64,000 nt of DNA. It comes from Streptomyces liliifuscus. Its GTDB lineage: Bacteria > Actinomycetota > Actinomycetes > Streptomycetales > Streptomycetaceae. Below the pieces are notes generated by a model. The model saw only the letters and a program-made list of their open reading frames with translations. It ran no database searches and was not told the DNA's origin. Position numbers and translations under genes: made by a program. The DNA is taken from positions 5,704,001 to 5,768,000 of the forward strand of contig NZ_CP066831.1 in NCBI RefSeq assembly GCF_016598615.1, given 5' to 3'. Shown here in pieces: positions 26,245 through 34,681 of the stretch (the stretch's first letter is position 1; each line of letters starts with the position of its first letter).

Positions 26245-27201
26245 TCAGAAGTCCTCGCCGGGCCAGTACAGGCCCATCGGGTTGGCGACCAGGAGCTTGT
26301 GCCGCTGCTCGTCGGTGACCGCCACCTGCGGCAGGTGGTCGACGAGGAGGCCGTCGTCCGGCATGTGGTCGGTGAGGTTGGGGTGGGGCCAGTCGGTCCC
26401 CCACAGCACCCGGTCGGGGAACTCCTCCACCGCACGGCGGGCGAAGGGGACGACGTCGGTGTAGGCGTGCCGTTCGCCGTCCAGCGCGGCGGGTCCGGTC
26501 ACGCTGAGGCGCTCGGGACAACTCACCTTCACCCACACGTCGTTGGCGTCCACGAAGCGCAGGAACCGGGTGAACTGTGGCCCGTCCACCGGCTGGGTCA
26601 CGTCCGGGCGTCCCATGTGGTCCACCACCAGAGGAACGGGCAACGACCCGAAGAACCCCTCCAGTTCGGGCAGATCGGCGCTCTCGAAGTAGAGGACGAC
26701 ATGCCATCCCAGCGGGGCGACCTTCTTCGCGATCGTGTGCAGGTCGTCCGCGGGTGAGGTGTCGACCAGCCGCCGTACGAAGTTGAAGCGCACTCCGCGC
26801 ACACCGGCCGCGTCGAGTGCGAGCAGCTCACGCTCGCCGATGTCCGGACGGACGGTCGCGATGCCACGCGCCCTGCCGTCGGCCGCCCGGACGGCGTCGA
26901 CCATCGCGGAGTTGTCCGCGCCGTGGCAGGTGGCCTGCACGATGACGTTCCGGGCGACGCCCAAGTGGTCCCGGAGCGCGAACAGTTGATCCTTGCCGCC
27001 GTCGCAGGGCGTGTACTTCCGTTCCGGCGCGAAGGGGAACTCGGCCTGCGGGCCGAAGACATGGCAGTGCACGTCCACGGTCCCGGGCGGGAGTCGGAGG
27101 GTTGGCCTGGACGGATTCTCGTACCAGTCCAGCCACCCGGGGGTCTTGGGGGAGAGGGGGGCCCGGGGGGTTTCGGAGGTCCCGGAGGAGGGAGCGCTCA
27201 T
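26245..27201 (-). CDS. ligI: 2-pyrone-4,6-dicarboxylate lactonase (LigI-like amidohydrolase)
   Basis: 318 residues of the amidohydrolase superfamily. The opening GTVDVHCHVFGP, then ARNVIVQATCHGADN, VRGVRFNFVRRLVD, VPLVVDHMGRPDV and VLWGTDWPHPN closely follow Sphingobium LigI, including the metal-type HxH and the terminal Asp in GTDWPHPN. The enzyme hydrolyses PDC to 4-oxalomesaconate in the protocatechuate 4,5-cleavage pathway. ATG 27201 has GGTGAG upstream and follows the LigJ-like stop by five bases. A divergent actinobacterial lactonase role cannot be excluded. Confidence 0.85.
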   Translation of the reverse strand: MSAPSSGTSETPRAPLSPKTPGWLDWYENPSRPTLRLPPGTVDVHCHVFGPQAEFPFAPERKYTPCDGGKDQLFALRDHLGVARNVIVQATCHGADNSAMVDAVRAADGRARGIATVRPDIGERELLALDAAGVRGVRFNFVRRLVDTSPADDLHTIAKKVAPLGWHVVLYFESADLPELEGFFGSLPVPLVVDHMGRPDVTQPVDGPQFTRFLRFVDANDVWVKVSCPERLSVTGPAALDGERHAYTDVVPFARRAVEEFPDRVLWGTDWPHPNLTDHMPDDGLLVDHLPQVAVTDEQRHKLLVANPMGLYWPGEDF

Positions 27202-27206
27202 GTGTC

Positions 27207-28232
27207 TCACCGGCCCTGGCGCTTCAGCAGGGCGTCCAGGCGGGGATACACCGCGCGGGCGTTGTGCTCCTGGACCGCCGCCAGGTCGTCCGCGGGGAGG
27301 TTCGCCGCCTCCGCGTACCGGCGCGTGTCGTCGAAGTGGTGGCCGGTGCACGGATCGATGTCACGGACCGCGCCGATCATCTCCGAGGCGAAGAGGATGT
27401 TCCGGGCCGGGATCACGTCGTACAGCAGGTCCGAGCCGGGCTGGTGGTACACGCAGGTGTCGAAGTAGACGTTCCCCAGGACGTGTTCCTCCAGCGGAGG
27501 CTTGCCGAGCGCCATCGCCAGGCCCCGGAAGCGGCCCCAGTGGTAGGGGACGGCACCGCCGCCGTGCGGGATGACGAGGCGCAGGGTCGGGAAGTCGGCG
27601 AACAGGTCGCCCTGGACCAGCTGCATGAACGCCGTGGTGTCGGCGTTGAGATAGTGCGCGCCGGTGGTGTGGAAGGCGGGGTTGACGCTCGTGCTGACGT
27701 GGACCATCGCCGGGATGTCGTACTCCACCATCTTCTCGTAGAGGGGGTACCACGAGCGGTCCGTCAGCGGCGGCGCGGTCCAGTGGCCTCCCGAGGGATC
27801 GGGGTTGAGGTTCACGGCCACGGCGCCGAACTCCTCGACACAGCGGGTGAGTTCGGGGACGCAGGTGGCGGGGTCGACGCCCGGCGACTGCGGAAGCATC
27901 GCGGCGGGCACGAAGCGCTCGGGGTACAACCGGCTGACGCGGAAGCAGAGTTCGTTGCAGATGGCCGCCCAGGCGGCGGAGGTCCCGAAGCCCCCGATGT
28001 GGTGGGCCATGAACGAGGCGCGGGGCGAGAAGACCGTCAGGTCGATGCCGCGCTCGTCCATCAGCCGCAACTGGTTCGGCTCGATGGTCTCGCGCAGCTC
28101 GTCGTCGCCGATGCGCAGGTCCGTACGTGCGGGGGCGGCCGACGGGTCGGTGAGTGAGGCGATCTGCCGGTTGCGCCACCCCTCCAGGGCAGGCGGGGCG
28201 GTCGTGTAGTGACCGTGACAGTCGATGATCAT
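27207..28232 (-). CDS. ligJ: 4-oxalomesaconate hydratase (LigJ type)
   Basis: 341 residues, the same length as LigJ. DCHGHYTTAPPALEGWRNRQI, SPRASFMAHHIGGF, NLNPDPSGGHWTAPPLTDR, GAHYLNADTTAFMQ and VIPHGGGAVPYHWGRFRG are near-diagnostic. It hydrates 4-oxalomesaconate to 4-carboxy-4-hydroxy-2-oxoadipate, the step after LigI, so the two genes form a consecutive pathway pair. AAGGA precedes the ATG. It heads the operon ligJ-ligI-MFS. The ring-cleaving LigAB, LigC and the aldolase LigK are not in the window. Confidence 0.9.
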   Translation of the reverse strand: MIIDCHGHYTTAPPALEGWRNRQIASLTDPSAAPARTDLRIGDDELRETIEPNQLRLMDERGIDLTVFSPRASFMAHHIGGFGTSAAWAAICNELCFRVSRLYPERFVPAAMLPQSPGVDPATCVPELTRCVEEFGAVAVNLNPDPSGGHWTAPPLTDRSWYPLYEKMVEYDIPAMVHVSTSVNPAFHTTGAHYLNADTTAFMQLVQGDLFADFPTLRLVIPHGGGAVPYHWGRFRGLAMALGKPPLEEHVLGNVYFDTCVYHQPGSDLLYDVIPARNILFASEMIGAVRDIDPCTGHHFDDTRRYAEAANLPADDLAAVQEHNARAVYPRLDALLKRQGR

Positions 28233-28415
28233 TTGCGGCGTCCTTCTCAGCGGGCTGCTGGGTGCCGTGCAGCCTGGCGCCGCCCCGCACGGGCCGACGA
28301 GAGGCCCGGACGCAGAACTAACCTCCCCTTAACACTCCGGCGGGCGCGTGCTCGGTGTGGTCTACATTCGGCGGACGGGAGTGGCCGGAAGTGGCCGGAA
28401 GGAGGTGCGTGCAGG

Positions 28416-29138
28416 ATGCAGATACTGCTGGCCGAGGACGACGACGGCGTGGCCGCGGCGCTCGTGGAGGTCCTGTACGACCACGGTCACGTCACCAGAC
28501 GGGTCCGGTACGGCAGGGATGTACTGACCTACCACCGCAGCTCCGACCTGCTGCTTCTCGACCTGGGCCTGCCCGACACCGACGGTCTGGACGTGCTGCG
28601 AGCCCTGCGGGCGGTGAGCGACATGTCGGTGGTGGTGCTGACCGCCCGCGGCGACGAGCGCTCTGTCGTGCGCGGCCTGCGGCTCGGGGCCGACGACTAT
28701 CTCGTCAAGCCGGTACGTCTCGCCGAGCTGCTCGCGCGGATCGACGCCGTCACCCGGCGGAACGCGGCGAAGGGCATTTCCGCCGTACGAACGGGCGCTT
28801 CCGCCGTCCGGACGGTCCGTGCCGGTGACGTCTCGGTGGACCTCGACGCACGCCGGGTCAGGGTCGGCGGGACGGAGGTCGAGCTGACCACCAAGGAGTT
28901 CGACATCCTCGCGGTGCTGGCCGGGCGCGCGGGCAAGGCGGTCAGCCGCGAGCAGCTCCTGGACGAGGTGTGGGGCGACGCCCGGCACGCCGTGTCCCGC
29001 TCCCTGGACGTCCACCTCACCCAGCTGCGCGCCAAGCTGTGCCGCCCCGAGCTGCTCACCACGATCCGGGGCTTCGGCTACCGCTTCGGGGACCTCGGCT
29101 TCGGGGACCCCGGGAACCTCCGCGATTCCGGGGCCTGA
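28416..29138 (+). CDS. OmpR-family response regulator (TctD-like)
   Basis: 240 residues: receiver domain with acidic pocket EDDD, phospho-acceptor Asp49 (LLLLDLGLP), switch Thr and Lys in VKPVRL, then a winged-helix DNA-binding domain (EVELTTKEFDILAVLAGRAGKAVSREQLLDEVWG...GFGYRFG). GGAGG lies about 11 bases before the ATG. The gene is followed after 11 bases by a sensor kinase and, through that, by a TAXI-type binding protein, the arrangement of tricarboxylate-sensing Tct systems. It is divergent from the ligJ operon and is the obvious candidate to control it. Confidence 0.9.
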   Translation: MQILLAEDDDGVAAALVEVLYDHGHVTRRVRYGRDVLTYHRSSDLLLLDLGLPDTDGLDVLRALRAVSDMSVVVLTARGDERSVVRGLRLGADDYLVKPVRLAELLARIDAVTRRNAAKGISAVRTGASAVRTVRAGDVSVDLDARRVRVGGTEVELTTKEFDILAVLAGRAGKAVSREQLLDEVWGDARHAVSRSLDVHLTQLRAKLCRPELLTTIRGFGYRFGDLGFGDPGNLRDSGA

Positions 29139-29149
29139 GGAGCCGGCGC

Positions 29150-30538
29150 ATGCGCACCCGGGTCCAGGCCGCACTGCTGCTCTTCGTCGTGATCGCGGTG
29201 GCCGCGTTCGCCGTACCGCTGCTGCTGTTCACCGCGTCCGACCGCACCCAGCAGCTGGTCCTCGCCCGCAGCGCCGACCTGGACCGCTTCGCGTCCCTCA
29301 TGGACCAGGCCGCGGCGACCGGCGACACCTCGGCCGTCACCGCGGAGGTGCGACGCTACACACAGCTCTACGGCGAATCACTCGTCGTCACCGACACGCG
29401 CCGCAACCCCGTCGTCCAGACCGGCGGCATGCGGGCGGCCGATCCCGCCGTCGCCCGGCTGCTCGACGCGGCGCTGCGCAACCAGACCGCGCATCCCGGG
29501 GGCGCGCTGCGGCCCTGGTCACGGGGGCACCGGATGTTCGCCGAGCCCGCGGGCACCGGGACCCGGGTCTCCGGGGCCGTCGTGCTGCGGGCCTCGGTGC
29601 AGACCGCGGCGGACGACATCACCCGGCGCTGGGCCGCCGTCCTCGCCGGAGCGGCTCTGGTCGCGGTCGCGTGCACGGTCCTCGCCCGGGCCGCGACGGG
29701 GTGGGTCGTCAGCCCGTTGCAGCGCAGGCTCGTCGCCGACACGTCCCACCAGATGCGCAACCCCATGGCGGCCCTCAGGCTCCGAGTCGACGCCCTGCAC
29801 ACCCACCTGCCCGCGTCCGCCGGCCGTACGTACTCCGGTGTCACCACCGAGCTCGACCGGCTGGAGAGCCTCCTCGACGACCTGCTGGCCCTCGCCACCG
29901 CGGAACACCGGGCCGGGGAACTGACGGTGACCGACGGTTCGGGCGCCCGCTGCGACGCGGCGGCGGTGGCGGCCGCCCAGTACGGCCTGTGGGAGCCGGT
30001 CGCCCGCCGCGCCGGAGCCCGGCTGAGCTTTCGGGCCGCTGAGGCCCCGGTCCCGGCCGCCTGCACGGACCGCGAACTCGCCCAGATCACGGACATCCTC
30101 CTGGACAACGCCATCAAGTACGCGGGCCCGGGCGCCGAGATCTCGCTCCGCTGCACCACCGAGGGCCCCTTCTCCGTCCTCACGGTGACCGACGACGGAC
30201 CGGGCCTCGGCACGGAGGAACTCGCCCTGGCCACCACGAGATTCTGGCGCTCGGGCCGGCAACGACAGGACGGGACGACGGGTACGGGGCTGGGCCTGGC
30301 CATCGCCGAACAGCTGCTGGCGGGGCGGGAAGGCCGACTGGAGCTGGGGCCGGCGCACCCGCGAGGGCTCAGGGCCAGGGCGCTGGTGCCGCGTGCCGTG
30401 ACCGACGGAACGGGCGGAGTGGACGGAGCCGGCGGAGCCGACGGCGGTCGCGATGACGACGGCGGGGACGTCGATGGCGACGGCGGGGCTGGCGATGGCC
30501 ACGGTGGGGCTGGCCATGGCGACGGCGGTGTGCGGTGA
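29150..30538 (+). CDS. Sensor histidine kinase (TctE-like), apparently without HAMP
   Basis: 462 residues: TM1 at about 6-28, a periplasmic region of about 130 residues, TM2 at about 161-183, then almost directly the H-box DTSHQMRNP with His200. Only about ten residues separate TM2 from the dimerisation domain, so a normal HAMP linker is missing. HATPase motifs follow: N-box DILLDNAIKYAG, TDDGPGLG and TGTGLGLAI. The C-terminal 40 residues are Gly/Asp repeats. Its last codons overlap the start of the TAXI gene by 4 bases (GTGA). Confidence 0.87.
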   Translation: MRTRVQAALLLFVVIAVAAFAVPLLLFTASDRTQQLVLARSADLDRFASLMDQAAATGDTSAVTAEVRRYTQLYGESLVVTDTRRNPVVQTGGMRAADPAVARLLDAALRNQTAHPGGALRPWSRGHRMFAEPAGTGTRVSGAVVLRASVQTAADDITRRWAAVLAGAALVAVACTVLARAATGWVVSPLQRRLVADTSHQMRNPMAALRLRVDALHTHLPASAGRTYSGVTTELDRLESLLDDLLALATAEHRAGELTVTDGSGARCDAAAVAAAQYGLWEPVARRAGARLSFRAAEAPVPAACTDRELAQITDILLDNAIKYAGPGAEISLRCTTEGPFSVLTVTDDGPGLGTEELALATTRFWRSGRQRQDGTTGTGLGLAIAEQLLAGREGRLELGPAHPRGLRARALVPRAVTDGTGGVDGAGGADGGRDDDGGDVDGDGGAGDGHGGAGHGDGGVR

Positions 30539-31527
30539 ACGGCCCCGTCGACCGCCGCACCCTTCTCCACGCCGCCCTGGGCACGGCGGCGGTCGCCGTT
30601 CTCGGCGGCGCGCTCACGGCCGACACCTCACGGCAGCGCCCCGGACCGAGCGGTGTCCTGCGCTTCGCGACCGGTGAGCCCACGGCGTTCTACGAGGCTT
30701 TCGGCCGCCTCGTCGCGACGGAACTCGAGACGGCGTACCCCCGCCTGAGCTGCCGCGTCCGTACCACCGCGGGCAGTGTCACCAACATCGAACTGCTCCG
30801 CGACCGCCGCGCCGACCTCGCACTCGTCCTCACCGACACCGCTCAGGCGGCCCAGGGCACCGCCCTCTTCCCGCACCCGGTGCCCCTGTGCGCGATCGGC
30901 AGGGTGTACGAGACCTACCTGCAGTTCGTCGTCCGCGCGGACTCGCCGGTGCGCGCGGTGTCCGACCTGGCCGGACACACCGTCTCGCTCGGCGCGACCG
31001 GATCGGGCGCGGCCGAACTCGGCGAACGGATCCTGCACGCCGCGGGCCTTTCCCCCGGCACCGATGTCCCCGTACGCCATCTCCCGCTGGCCGACGCGGC
31101 CGACGCGATGAGGGCGGGCTCGGTCGACGCCCTGCTCGTCGCGGGAGGCGTGCCCCTGCCCGTCCTGACCGAGCTCGACGACAGTCCCGGCCTGCGGTTC
31201 CTGCCGCTGGCCGGCCTGCTGCCGAGGCTCGGCGGCCGTGACGGCCTGGCGGGGTCGGGCCTGGAGGAAGTGACCCTGCCGCAGAGCGCGTACCGGACGG
31301 CGGGTGGAGTCGCCACCGTCGGCGTGTCCAACCTGCTGGTGTGCCGCCCCGATCTCCCCCGGGCCGTCGCCGACGCGCTGACCCGCCTGCTGGTCCTCCG
31401 CGCGACCGCCCTCGTCCCCGACAACGCCGTCGGCACCCAGTTCCTCGACGTCGGCAGCCTGATCGGCACGGGCGGCATCGCCCTGCACCCCGGGGCGGTC
31501 GCCGCGTACCGCTCACTGCACGGCTGA
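30535..31527 (+). CDS. TAXI-family periplasmic-type solute-binding protein
   Basis: 330 residues. The N-terminus has a basic stretch and a hydrophobic helix (DRRTLLHAALGTAAVAVLGGALTA) acting as a signal or anchor. The body matches TRAP-associated extracytoplasmic immunogenic (TAXI) proteins: LRFATGEPTAFYEAFGRLVATEL, VTNIELLRDRRADLALVLTDTA, VYETYLQFVVRADSPVRAVSDLAGHTVSLGATGSG. GTG start overlaps the kinase stop. No TRAP permease gene is nearby, so it probably works as a ligand receptor for the kinase rather than for transport. Ligand is unknown; a carboxylate is likely from the family. Confidence 0.85.
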   Translation: MNGPVDRRTLLHAALGTAAVAVLGGALTADTSRQRPGPSGVLRFATGEPTAFYEAFGRLVATELETAYPRLSCRVRTTAGSVTNIELLRDRRADLALVLTDTAQAAQGTALFPHPVPLCAIGRVYETYLQFVVRADSPVRAVSDLAGHTVSLGATGSGAAELGERILHAAGLSPGTDVPVRHLPLADAADAMRAGSVDALLVAGGVPLPVLTELDDSPGLRFLPLAGLLPRLGGRDGLAGSGLEEVTLPQSAYRTAGGVATVGVSNLLVCRPDLPRAVADALTRLLVLRATALVPDNAVGTQFLDVGSLIGTGGIALHPGAVAAYRSLHG

Positions 31528-31684
31528 GCCACTCCGTACGCCTCTGCCGCGCACTCCGGAGTCCTTCAGCGCGATGCCGAATGTCCGCGGTGAGGAGAGT
31601 CGAGGGTCGGTGGCCAGGTGGTACAACTCGTCGCTGTGTTCTTGGCCTTCCAGCACGGCTTTCGGCGCGCCTGCCGAGGCCTGC

Positions 31685-32065
31685 TCAGGCACGGCCCTTC
31701 GACGCGTCGTAGGTCTCCCGTGCCTTCTCAACCTGGTCCATCCGGTCGTTGGTCCACAGCGCGAGGGCGCGGATCTGTACGGCCGCCTCGTGACCCAGTT
31801 CGGTCAGGGAGTACTCGACGTGGGGCGGGACGACCGGCTTGGCGTCGCGGTTCACCATCCCGTCCCGCTCCAGACTCTGCAGGGTCTGCGCCAGCATCTT
31901 CTCGGTCACCGGGCCGACGGATTCGGTGGCGTCGATCGCCCGTCGCAGTTCGGCGAAGCGGTGCGGACGCTCCTGGAGCCGGATCAGTACGAGGACGCCC
32001 CAGCGGCTGGTGACGTGCTCCATGGTCAGGCGCTGGGGGCACAGTTGTCCGGTACTCGCGGCCAT
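31685..32065 (-). CDS. HxlR-family regulator
   Basis: 126-residue winged-helix dimer: an N-terminal Cys (GQLCPQRLTMEHVTSRWGVLVLIRL) is followed by RFAELRRAIDATESVGPVTEKMLAQTLQSLERDGMV and the wing VPPHVEYSLTELG, which is standard HxlR architecture. The N-terminal Cys is compatible with redox or electrophile sensing. It starts at the ATG 32065; the reading frame extends to a TTG at 32083 that overlaps the operator. A perfect dyad just upstream (32074-32089) and the divergent dehydrogenase-like gene point to autoregulation and control of that gene. Confidence 0.9.
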   Translation of the reverse strand: MAASTGQLCPQRLTMEHVTSRWGVLVLIRLQERPHRFAELRRAIDATESVGPVTEKMLAQTLQSLERDGMVNRDAKPVVPPHVEYSLTELGHEAAVQIRALALWTNDRMDQVEKARETYDASKGRA

Positions 32066-32073
32066 CCCAGTAC

Positions 32074-32089
32074 CGTACTTCAAAGTACG
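32074..32089. promoter_or_regulatory. Candidate HxlR operator
   Basis: Perfect 7-base inverted repeat with a 2-base centre, CGTACTT-CA-AAGTACG, nine bases upstream of the regulator start and forty bases from the divergent SDR start. HxlR proteins bind GTACTT/AAGTAC-like dyads of this size. Confidence 0.7.
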
Positions 32090-32128
32090 TACTCACGCAG
32101 AGTGACGAAGGCTCCTAGGGTTTCCGGC

Positions 32129-32941
32129 ATGAACACCATCCTCGTCACCGGCGGCAACAGCGGAATCGGTCTCCAGGCGGCGCGCGAGTTCGTCGCCCGC
32201 GGCCACCGTGTCGTCCTCCTCGGCCGTGACCCGCACAAGGGCGAGCGGGCGATCGCGTCGCTCGGCTCCTCCGGGGCGTCTTTCCTCTCCGTCGACCTGT
32301 CGACGGCCGACGGTGTCCGGGACGCCGCCCGGCGGGTCCTCGACCGCCACGACCACTTCGACGCCGTCCTGCACGCGGCCGGTGTGCTCACGATGAAGGA
32401 GATACGTACGGCGGACGGCCTCCACCCGTTCTTCGCGGTCAACTACCTGAGCCGGTACCACCTCACGCAACTCCTGCTGCCCGCCCTGCGCCACGGCGAA
32501 CGCCCCCGCGTCGTCATGATGACGGCGAGCGTTCCGCCGTCCACGCACGCCGACTTCGCCCGCTTTCCGCGCTTCGAACCGTTCGACTTCCGGCGTATGA
32601 GGGAGCCGGTCCAACTCGCCAACCACCACTACGCGGCCCACCTCGCCCGCACCGAGCCGGAACTCCTCGCCGCGGTGGTGAACGCGGGCGCCGCCCGGAC
32701 CGACATCCTGCGCACGACCCCCTGGTACATGCGCGCCGCGGCCAAGGTCATCGGCCCGCTCTTCTTCGACCCCGTCGAGAGAAGCGCCCACAACGTCGTC
32801 GAGGCCGCCCTGCGGGAGGACTGGCCGGCGGCGACGTACTGGCCGAAGCCGGGCCGCTTCGAGCAGCGCACACCGATCGACCTGGACGCCACGACCACGC
32901 AGGGCCTCATGAGCGTCTCCCGGGAGCTCACGGGGGTCTGA
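32129..32941 (+). CDS. SDR-family protein with altered active site
   Basis: 270 residues with a Rossmann fold: nucleotide loop TGGNSGIG, LLGRDPHKGERA, and NYLSRYHLTQLLLPAL. The catalytic tetrad is degenerate. Where family members read YxxSKLAN, this protein reads REPVQLAN, so both the proton-donating Tyr and the Lys are replaced. The Ser in MMTASVPP remains. It may bind NAD(P)H without reducing a ketone, or use another residue. It is divergent from an HxlR regulator and most likely regulated by it. Confidence 0.85.
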   Translation: MNTILVTGGNSGIGLQAAREFVARGHRVVLLGRDPHKGERAIASLGSSGASFLSVDLSTADGVRDAARRVLDRHDHFDAVLHAAGVLTMKEIRTADGLHPFFAVNYLSRYHLTQLLLPALRHGERPRVVMMTASVPPSTHADFARFPRFEPFDFRRMREPVQLANHHYAAHLARTEPELLAAVVNAGAARTDILRTTPWYMRAAAKVIGPLFFDPVERSAHNVVEAALREDWPAATYWPKPGRFEQRTPIDLDATTTQGLMSVSRELTGV

Positions 32942-32995
32942 TCGGCCGATCGCTCGGCGGCGACGGCACCCACACCGTCCTGGAGGAGGCGGTGC

Positions 32996-33262
32996 CTACC
33001 GCGTCCGTCGTGAATGCCGGTTCGTCCGTCGACGCAGAGTGAAGGCGCAGGCAAGCATCCCGAGGCCCCAGGCGATCAGGAGGGCACCCCAGAGCGGCAT
33101 GGTCACCTCCGGGATGAGCAGGCGGATCTCGACGTCCCCACGGTTCTCGAAGATGAAGACCAGAGCGATCGCACTGATCAGCACGAACGGCACGAGCCGC
33201 CGCACCCCGGGCCGCGAGAAGAACGGCGTATGCGCCTTGTGATCTGTACCGGTCTCACCCAT
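32996..33262 (-). CDS. LapA-like (DUF1049) small membrane protein
   Basis: 88 residues with two helices (VPFVLISAIALVFIFENRG and TMPLWGALLIAWGLGMLACAF) joined by the FENRGDVEIRLLIPEV loop typical of the lipopolysaccharide-assembly-A-domain family, ending in an Arg-rich cytoplasmic tail. In Gram-positive bacteria the function is unknown; YrvD-like relatives are envelope-associated. Ends 55 bases from the convergent SDR gene. Confidence 0.85.
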   Translation of the reverse strand: MGETGTDHKAHTPFFSRPGVRRLVPFVLISAIALVFIFENRGDVEIRLLIPEVTMPLWGALLIAWGLGMLACAFTLRRRTNRHSRRTR

Positions 33263-33662
33263 GGGGCCGCCTCTCCATCACGAACCCCTACACCCAGCGT
33301 CCTCCCCTACGACGAGCCTCGCCACCGAAGGGGTGTGCGGGAGCGGCGACGCCTCCCTGGGGCGGACGAAAACGAACCCCAGGGGCCCACTGACCTGCGG
33401 CGGAGTGTCGACACGGGGCCGTTGTCAGTGCCGGTTGCCAGTTTCCCCGGTGGAGAGAGACCGGTCAGAGAACCTTCGAGGTCCGCGGTCAAGAGGGGTG
33501 GGCACAAAGGTCCCCGGGAGCCACCTCGGGACTATGTCGCAGGCCGCGGATCCCCACCCCTCTCATCCTCCTTGAGGGAGCGACGGAGGGCGCAGACCGA
33601 TCTGTCCGAGGCGGCAGTTGGTCAGTACTGTCTCCCCGGCGTCTATCTGAGCGGCGGGGGAC
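33263..33662. other. Intergenic stretch without supported gene
   Basis: 400 bases between the LapA-like gene (minus) and an uncharacterised membrane-anchored gene (plus). Short open frames on both strands have irregular codon use and no family resemblance. The last 60 bases presumably hold the promoter of the plus-strand gene. No hairpin or repeat stands out. Confidence 0.4.
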
Positions 33663-34208
33663 ATGTCAGGAGAGCTGTTCACCTTGATGGGTGTGCTCGT
33701 CGGCGCAGCTGCTTCCTACATCGGTGGAGCGTTGATGGAGAGGTCGCGGTGGCGTCGCCAACTCTCGACAAGGTGGGACGAACGCCGCTTGGAGGCATAC
33801 CTCCGATACGCAGACGCCATCAAGAGGTTCACGTCGGTGGCCGGCCGCCTGGCAGCGGGTAAAGGGCTCTTCGACCTGCCCCAACCGCTCGCCCAGGACG
33901 TCGGTCTGGAGCGCTTGGCCGATGCCGAACTGGAGCGTGGGTACGCCTTCGAAGCAGTCCTCCTCATGGGAGACGCCGAGACCATCTCGGCAGCAAGGGC
34001 ACTGCAACGTCATGCGTGGGTCCTGGAGCAGTTCGTTCGTGACATGCGCTCCGGCACGGCGCAAGACTGGACGCAGGCGTTCAGGCAGTTTCAGGAGAAG
34101 CGCGACGAGTACTACATCGCGGCACGCAAGAGCCTGGGCGTGCATGCGGCGTTTCGGTTGCGAGCCGAAGACCCGGTCATCCTTGGACAGGATCCCCGCC
34201 AGCTGTAG
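33663..34208 (+). CDS. Uncharacterised membrane-anchored protein
   Basis: 181 residues. An N-terminal helix (LFTLMGVLVGAAASYIGGALM) is followed by a basic stretch (ERSRWRRQLSTRWDERR) and an all-helical soluble domain. I do not recognise the family, but the layout (single TM, then long amphipathic helices) is common in streptomycete proteins of mobile or phage-exclusion neighbourhoods. Codon use is less extreme in GC than in neighbours. GGGGGA directly precedes the ATG. Confidence 0.65.
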   Translation: MSGELFTLMGVLVGAAASYIGGALMERSRWRRQLSTRWDERRLEAYLRYADAIKRFTSVAGRLAAGKGLFDLPQPLAQDVGLERLADAELERGYAFEAVLLMGDAETISAARALQRHAWVLEQFVRDMRSGTAQDWTQAFRQFQEKRDEYYIAARKSLGVHAAFRLRAEDPVILGQDPRQL

Positions 34209-34354
34209 CACGAAGTAGGCACGGCTCGGCTGGACCGGCCGCACGGGTGCTCCCCGACCGGGTGACGTGGAGCCGGTTCGGCCTCGGTGATCACTCAGGC
34301 GGCTCTACGGTGCGTCTCTCCTGCACACTCAGCGAACCAGGGAGTCGACGCAGT

Positions 34355-34591
34355 ATGACGACAGCGCCGGATCAGCCGCCTGCCCAGCAGTACGGACCTC
34401 CCCCGACGATCATCATCAACAACACCAATTCCGCCACGGCGTCTGCCTCGGCAGTCATCGGCGGGGTGGGCCTGAGGCGTAGGCGTCAGTCGCTGTGGGC
34501 TCACTTCTGGCTGTTCATGTTCACTGTGGGTATCGGAAACGTCTTCTACGCGGCACACGTGAGCCGTTGGAACCGCGACCGAGGTCTGTGA
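34355..34591 (+). CDS. Small membrane protein with IIINNT motif
   Basis: 78 residues. A Pro/Gln-rich N-terminus (PPAQQYGPPPTIIINNTNSATASASAVIGG) precedes one helix (HFWLFMFTVGIGNVFYAAHVSRW). Many short streptomycete proteins share this PPxxIIINN-Ser/Ala pattern and single C-terminal helix; function is unknown. GGGAG lies 10 bases before the ATG. It follows the preceding uncharacterised gene by about 150 bases and may be co-transcribed. Confidence 0.62.
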   Translation: MTTAPDQPPAQQYGPPPTIIINNTNSATASASAVIGGVGLRRRRQSLWAHFWLFMFTVGIGNVFYAAHVSRWNRDRGL

Positions 34592-34681
34592 CACCTGGCA
34601 GTGTGAACCGCACGCCACTGTCCAGCCGGTCGGACAGTCCCCCGTGCCGTCCGACCGGCCCTCGGTTGTACGAGCGGGACG

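Noticed and set aside
31528..31684. Minus-strand open frame reading VLEGQEHSDELYHLATDP, possibly a sulfatase-like remnant
   Set aside because: Too short, mixed codon bias, no start context; could be chance.
33014..33660. Plus-strand frame opposite the LapA-like gene and through the following gap
   Set aside because: Shadow of the minus-strand gene; no family features.
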